In this document: piece after piece, positions 33,226 through 36,580 of the stretch
Numbering within the stretch: position 1 is the first letter of the stretch
Layout of the letters: the number at the start of each line of letters is the position of its first letter
Assembly (NCBI GenBank): GCA_026397505.1
Contig: JAPLUR010000010.1
Location: 1-36,580, forward strand
Origin: Candidatus Zixiibacteriota bacterium
Lineage (GTDB): Bacteria; Zixibacteria; MSB-5A5; GN15; PGXB01
Length of the DNA stretch: 36,580 bases
Direction of reading: 5' to 3'
Position numbers and translations under genes: made by a program
The notes under the pieces: model-generated
What the model was told of the DNA's origin: nothing
The model's database searches: none
What the model saw: the letters and a program-made list of their open reading frames with translations, nothing else

Positions 33226-33605
33226 TATATATTACTAGCTTGCTCCTACTAATTGGCATCATACTATATGCTACGAGCACTTTCGCTAGATGGCAAGGAA
33301 TACGTCGCAATCCCCTATTGGCGATAAGGGATCCCATTAGATCAGTCGAATTAGAATATATCCGGATATTTTCAGACAGAAATAAGATTAACAAATACGA
33401 AGTAAGACGTAGTAAGGCATTTTATCAACTTGGCGATGACGAAGAGAAAATTCGTTCCATATATTATATTGCTTTTCTTGGAACCCTAAGCGATGTCGAG
33501 TTTTTAAATCGCGCAAGTCATGATATGGGGCAGAGTGAAGCGGTACGGCACGCAGCGACAAAAGCGATGGATCTTCTCTATGCACGGTACAAGCCGGCGC
33601 AATAG
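33219..33605 (+). CDS. Membrane-anchored protein with a helical cytoplasmic domain
   Basis: A 128-residue protein starting MLIYITSLLLLIGIILYATS, one membrane helix, followed by a charged helical domain (RSKAFYQLGDDEEKIRSIYY, SEAVRHAATKAMDLLYARYK) that could be a short HEAT-like pair. Its ATG overlaps the preceding gene's stop by seven bases, so it is the last of four coupled genes. I do not recognise the family. No terminator is obvious in the 144-base convergent gap that follows, which shows nothing else. Confidence 0.65.
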   Translation: MLIYITSLLLLIGIILYATSTFARWQGIRRNPLLAIRDPIRSVELEYIRIFSDRNKINKYEVRRSKAFYQLGDDEEKIRSIYYIAFLGTLSDVEFLNRASHDMGQSEAVRHAATKAMDLLYARYKPAQ

Positions 33606-33749
33606 GTTCAAAGCATGTTAGTTTATACTGGGTCTGTTAATACATCGCGTGAGCGGGTGTTTACAATTGAGGCGTAATGTGCTTCTGCCCCGCAAGGGTC
33701 CATGAAATTACCACAAAAATGTCAGGGTGCGTGGGTTTCAACCAGTGTC

Positions 33750-34781
33750 TCAGAATCCCGGGTGGAGAAGCTTGATAAGATAGAAACAGCCGGTGGCGAG
33801 CAGGGCCGAGGCTGGTATGGTGAAAACCCAGGCCCAGACAATCCGGCCGGCGACACCCCACTTAATCCCCGAAAGATTTGTCGTGGCGCCGACCCCCACA
33901 ATCGCGCCGGTAATCGTGTGCGTGGTGGAGACGGGAATGCCCAGGTGAGTCGCCATAAACAACGTGGCGGCGCCGGCAGTCTCGGCACAAAAGCCGCCCA
34001 CCGGTTTAAGCTTGGTGATTTTCATCCCCATCGTTTTCACGATTCGCCAGCCGCCGAAAGCCGTGCCCAGGCCCATGGCCAGATGACAGGACAAGATGAT
34101 CCACAACGTGTCGAGATTGGTGAGAGAGAGTTTGGTCTCCGGTTTCATGACTCCCCCGGCGATCAACAGCGCCATGATAATTCCCATGGTTTTCTGGGCA
34201 TCGTTACCGCCATGCCCCAACGAATAGAGCGCCGCCGATAACAACTGCCCCTTACGAAAAAGCTTGTCAACACTACTGGGCCGCCAGCGGCGGAATATCC
34301 AGAAGACAATTATCATGATAATAAAGCCAATTACCAGGCCGATAAGAGGTGCAAGGGGAATGAATTGAACAGTTTTCCAGATATTTCCCCAGCGGATAAT
34401 ATCCAATCCCTTATAGGCAAGGCCGGCCCCGGCAACCCCGCCGATCAGCGCATGCGAGGAACTGGTCGGCAAGCCCAGCCGCCAGGTGATCAGATCCCAG
34501 ACGATAGCTCCGAGCAGACCCGCCAGCACCACATAAACATAAACCGTGTCGTGGCCGTCTATCTTGATAATTTTGGCAATTGTGTCGGCCACGCGAGGCG
34601 CAAATATGAACATGGCGACAAAATTGAAAAAGGCGGCCCACCAGACAGCCACTCTGGGACTCAGCACCCGGGTAGAAACCACCGTGGCGATTGAATTGGC
34701 GGCATCATGGAAGCCATTGATGACATCAAAGATAAGGGCGACCGCAACCGTCCCGATGACGACAAACATTATTGGGGTCAT
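33750..34781 (-). CDS. pit: Inorganic phosphate transporter, PiT family
   Basis: A 343-residue polytopic protein, a low-affinity cation-coupled phosphate carrier of the inner membrane. The two inverted PiT signature repeats appear as DVINGFHDAANSIATVVSTR near the N-terminus and GIPVSTTHTITGAIVGVG in the C-terminal half, with GHGGNDAQKTMGI between. About ten hydrophobic segments are visible, including a run at FWIFRR before the central loop. The gene starts two bases after the stop of the DUF47 gene on the same strand, the standard pairing for this carrier class. Confidence 0.95.
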   Translation of the reverse strand: MTPIMFVVIGTVAVALIFDVINGFHDAANSIATVVSTRVLSPRVAVWWAAFFNFVAMFIFAPRVADTIAKIIKIDGHDTVYVYVVLAGLLGAIVWDLITWRLGLPTSSSHALIGGVAGAGLAYKGLDIIRWGNIWKTVQFIPLAPLIGLVIGFIIMIIVFWIFRRWRPSSVDKLFRKGQLLSAALYSLGHGGNDAQKTMGIIMALLIAGGVMKPETKLSLTNLDTLWIILSCHLAMGLGTAFGGWRIVKTMGMKITKLKPVGGFCAETAGAATLFMATHLGIPVSTTHTITGAIVGVGATTNLSGIKWGVAGRIVWAWVFTIPASALLATGCFYLIKLLHPGF

Positions 34782-34783
34782 GA

Positions 34784-35413
34784 TCAGGAGGCCTCGATCA
34801 CAATGCCTTCGATAATATTGGCTACATCCTCACAGCGGTCAGTGGCTGTCTCGAGACGTTCAAAGATATCTTTCCATTTTATCACCAGGACCCCATCGGT
34901 CTCTTCTTTGAAAAGCCTCGCCAGTGCCGTGCGCAAAACCTGGTCACCGGCATTTTCGGCCTCATAAATGGCGCGGCAGCACTTTTCAATGGCCTTTGCC
35001 CCCTTCTTCATATCGCGCAGATTGCCGATAGCAACATCAATCTCCGTAGTGGCTTTAATCAGCACTTCCGTGAAATTCTTCATTTCAGGACGCAGGTCTG
35101 TCAATTCATAGAGCATCATGCGCGAGGCGGTCGAGTCGATAGAGTCGATTATATCATCCAGACGTTTCATCAGGTGGAGAATTTCCGATCGGTCGATGGG
35201 CGTAATAAAAGTTCGATGAAGAGCATCGATGCATTTATGGGTGATATCATCCGCCTTGTGCTCGAGATCCTTAATGCGGCCGGCACGACTGGCCAGCTCC
35301 ATGGGATTCAGGGCAATGGCATGCAATTCCCGACATGCCTCAATTGACAATTTGCTGTGATGTTCGAAGAAATCGAAAAAACCGGTTTCCTTCGGCAGTA
35401 ATCTTTTAAACAT
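34784..35413 (-). CDS. DUF47/PhoU-like regulator of the PiT transporter
   Basis: A 209-residue helical protein of the DUF47 family (PhoU-related). It starts MFKRLLPKETGFFDFFEHHS and contains IKDLEHKADDITHKCIDALH, HLMKRLDDIIDSIDSTASRM and IEKCCRAIYEAENAGDQVLR, the metal-binding E/D-rich helix pairs of the PhoU fold. Members are encoded with PiT carriers and are thought to control their activity. CGGAG lies eight bases before the ATG. It is the first gene of the DUF47-pit operon. Confidence 0.93.
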   Translation of the reverse strand: MFKRLLPKETGFFDFFEHHSKLSIEACRELHAIALNPMELASRAGRIKDLEHKADDITHKCIDALHRTFITPIDRSEILHLMKRLDDIIDSIDSTASRMMLYELTDLRPEMKNFTEVLIKATTEIDVAIGNLRDMKKGAKAIEKCCRAIYEAENAGDQVLRTALARLFKEETDGVLVIKWKDIFERLETATDRCEDVANIIEGIVIEAS

Positions 35414-35645
35414 AAATGCTCCGAATATTCATTTCTGAGGACTCGCGAATTGATGGGTGGGGATAGTTTCTCATAAGCGGTCTGGAAATTAATGAAATCT
35501 CGACCGAATGTCAAAGGCATTGCGAAGTATATGGAGGCAAAGACGGAAGGGCTTACCCGCCGATACCACGCATTTTTGAGCCCTTCGGCGGAGTTAGCCA
35601 CCTGGCCGAAGATTGATGGAACTTAGCCCATATTAAAGTGTTTAA

Positions 35646-36580
35646 ATGCCTATGTCATCAAAGAAATTAGTTCACCTGATCCTGATATTATCAATCCTGG
35701 GGCTATCGGGGTTTCTCATCAATGGCTGTTCCAAGGGGAACGGAAGCCAGCCCGCCCGAGGTGGCGGTGGCGGGAAAAATATCGTGCCAGTGGAAGCTTT
35801 GGTTGTCAAACCTCAACTTCTCCGCAACACAATATCCACGACCGGAACGCTGTTGGCTAACGAGGAGGTCGAATTGCGGTCGGAAATTTCCGGCCGTGTT
35901 ACCGGGGTCTTTTTCGCGGAAGGAAAAAGGGTCAGAAAAGGGGAACCGCTTCTGAAAATTAATGACCGCGAATTGATAGCCCAGCTCAAGCGGAAAGAGG
36001 TCGAGGAAAAGCAGGCCTCGGTTGAAGAAGGCCGTCAGAAAAGACTCTTTGATATCAAAGTTATCAGCCAGGAAGATTATGATAGAACCCTCAACACGCT
36101 GAAAATGGTTCAGGCGGAAAAAGAGGCTATTGAGGCGCAACTGGCTAAAACGGAAATCACGGCCCCTTTCGATGGAACAATCGGATTGCGTTATATCAGC
36201 CAGGGTGGCTATGTCACACCCAGTGTGATGGTGGCCACGATGCGGGATACCGACCCGATGAAAGTGGAATTTTCGGTTCCGGAAAAATATGCCGGACAGA
36301 TTAAAAACGGCACCGAAATATCGGCGCGAATGGGCGATTCTCAGGAAGAACACAAAGGTGTCGATTATGCAGTGGAATCCAAAATCGACGCTGATACCCG
36401 CACCATCAAGTCGCGGGCGAAAATTGCCAACCCCGATGGAAACCTGATTACCGGATCATTTGCCAAAGTGGCGATCACGCTTGAGGAACTGCCGCAGGCG
36501 ATTGTCATTCCTTCCGAGGCGATCGTTCCGGAAATAAACGGCGAAAAAGTATATCTCTGCGATAACGGCAAAGCAAAATC
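35646..36580 (+). CDS. RND efflux periplasmic adaptor (membrane fusion) lipoprotein, 3' end outside window
   Basis: The frame from the ATG at 35646 (or the in-frame ATG at 35652) stays open to the last base, giving 311 residues. The start is MPMSSKKLVHLILILSILGL with a lipobox cysteine in INGC at residue 28, then a Gly-rich linker. The adaptor layout follows: a barrel-sandwich half (STTGTLLANEEVELRSEISG, VFFAEGKRVRKGEPLLKIND), a short helical hairpin, the second half (TEITAPFDGTIGLRYISQGG) and beta-barrel segments (VEFSVPEKYAGQIKNG, IVIPSEAIVP). Such proteins link an inner-membrane RND pump to an outer-membrane channel. The pump gene should follow beyond the window. The ribosome binding site is weak. 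The preceding gap (35414-35645) shows no gene. Confidence 0.9.
   Translation, partial: MPMSSKKLVHLILILSILGLSGFLINGCSKGNGSQPARGGGGGKNIVPVEALVVKPQLLRNTISTTGTLLANEEVELRSEISGRVTGVFFAEGKRVRKGEPLLKINDRELIAQLKRKEVEEKQASVEEGRQKRLFDIKVISQEDYDRTLNTLKMVQAEKEAIEAQLAKTEITAPFDGTIGLRYISQGGYVTPSVMVATMRDTDPMKVEFSVPEKYAGQIKNGTEISARMGDSQEEHKGVDYAVESKIDADTRTIKSRAKIANPDGNLITGSFAKVAITLEELPQAIVIPSEAIVPEINGEKVYLCDNGKAK

Noticed and set aside
35414-35601. Minus-strand frame before the DUF47 gene
   Set aside because: It overlaps the DUF47 gene in another frame, lacks a binding site and shows no domain.
1-36580. CRISPR arrays, tRNA and rRNA genes
   Set aside because: No regularly spaced direct repeats, no cloverleaf with a T-loop pattern and no rRNA sequence were recognised on reading; a dedicated scan was not possible.

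Overview
The window is a bacterial chromosome segment of about 36.6 kb. Housekeeping genes (ispG, yraN, rnhB, purA, engB, lon, a PiT phosphate transporter with its DUF47 partner, and an RND-type efflux adaptor) are mixed with accessory genes. Many lipobox or signal-peptide proteins, a PocR-type sensor kinase, structured intergenic repeats and moderate GC suggest a Gram-negative, environmental lineage. The style resembles uncultivated FCB-group phyla such as Zixibacteria, but this is an impression: there is no rRNA or other marker here to fix taxonomy.

Layout. 1-139 is the right end of an IS3-family insertion sequence; it abuts, and probably truncates, a minus-strand gene with a C-terminal membrane segment (132-926). 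About 1 kb of non-coding, hairpin-rich DNA follows. 1969-5944 holds a GT-C membrane glycosyltransferase with a TPR tail, a thioredoxin-like small protein lacking CxxC, and a repeat-bearing lipoprotein closed by a good terminator. 6331-9129 is accessory module 1: a 120-bp promoter-like repeat, a 66-aa protein and a RecF/SMC-like ATPase, translationally coupled. 9163-13881 carries a DinB-like protein, an exported MsrB-MsrA fusion, a DDAH-like amidinohydrolase, ArsM, a 51-aa membrane peptide and a SnoaL-like lipoprotein. 14519-16175 is a candidate RiPP locus: a radical SAM/SPASM maturase followed by a 62-aa peptide with eight cysteines, four of them in exact CX4C register. 16269-20205 is accessory module 2: a second copy of the same 120-bp repeat, then a 1259-aa protein with an N-terminal PD-(D/E)XK-like nuclease region, a STAND-type P-loop NTPase and a long helical C-terminus, ended by a strong terminator. 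20352-29653 is mostly minus-strand housekeeping (HXXEE-like protein, ispG, yraN, rnhB, transglutaminase-like protein, purA, engB, lon). 29791-33605 is a four-gene signalling operon (PocR-GAF-GAF-histidine kinase, receiver protein, two small membrane proteins). 33750-35413 is DUF47-pit. 35646 to the end is an unfinished efflux adaptor gene.

How the parts relate. The two likely defence modules are about 10 kb apart in the same orientation, and each is preceded by the same ungapped 120-bp element (about 78% identity). This suggests shared expression control or a shared mobility or insertion history. The RiPP-like pair lies immediately upstream of the second copy. These three loci are the most unusual content. 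All functional statements come from reading motifs and context; no database search was run.
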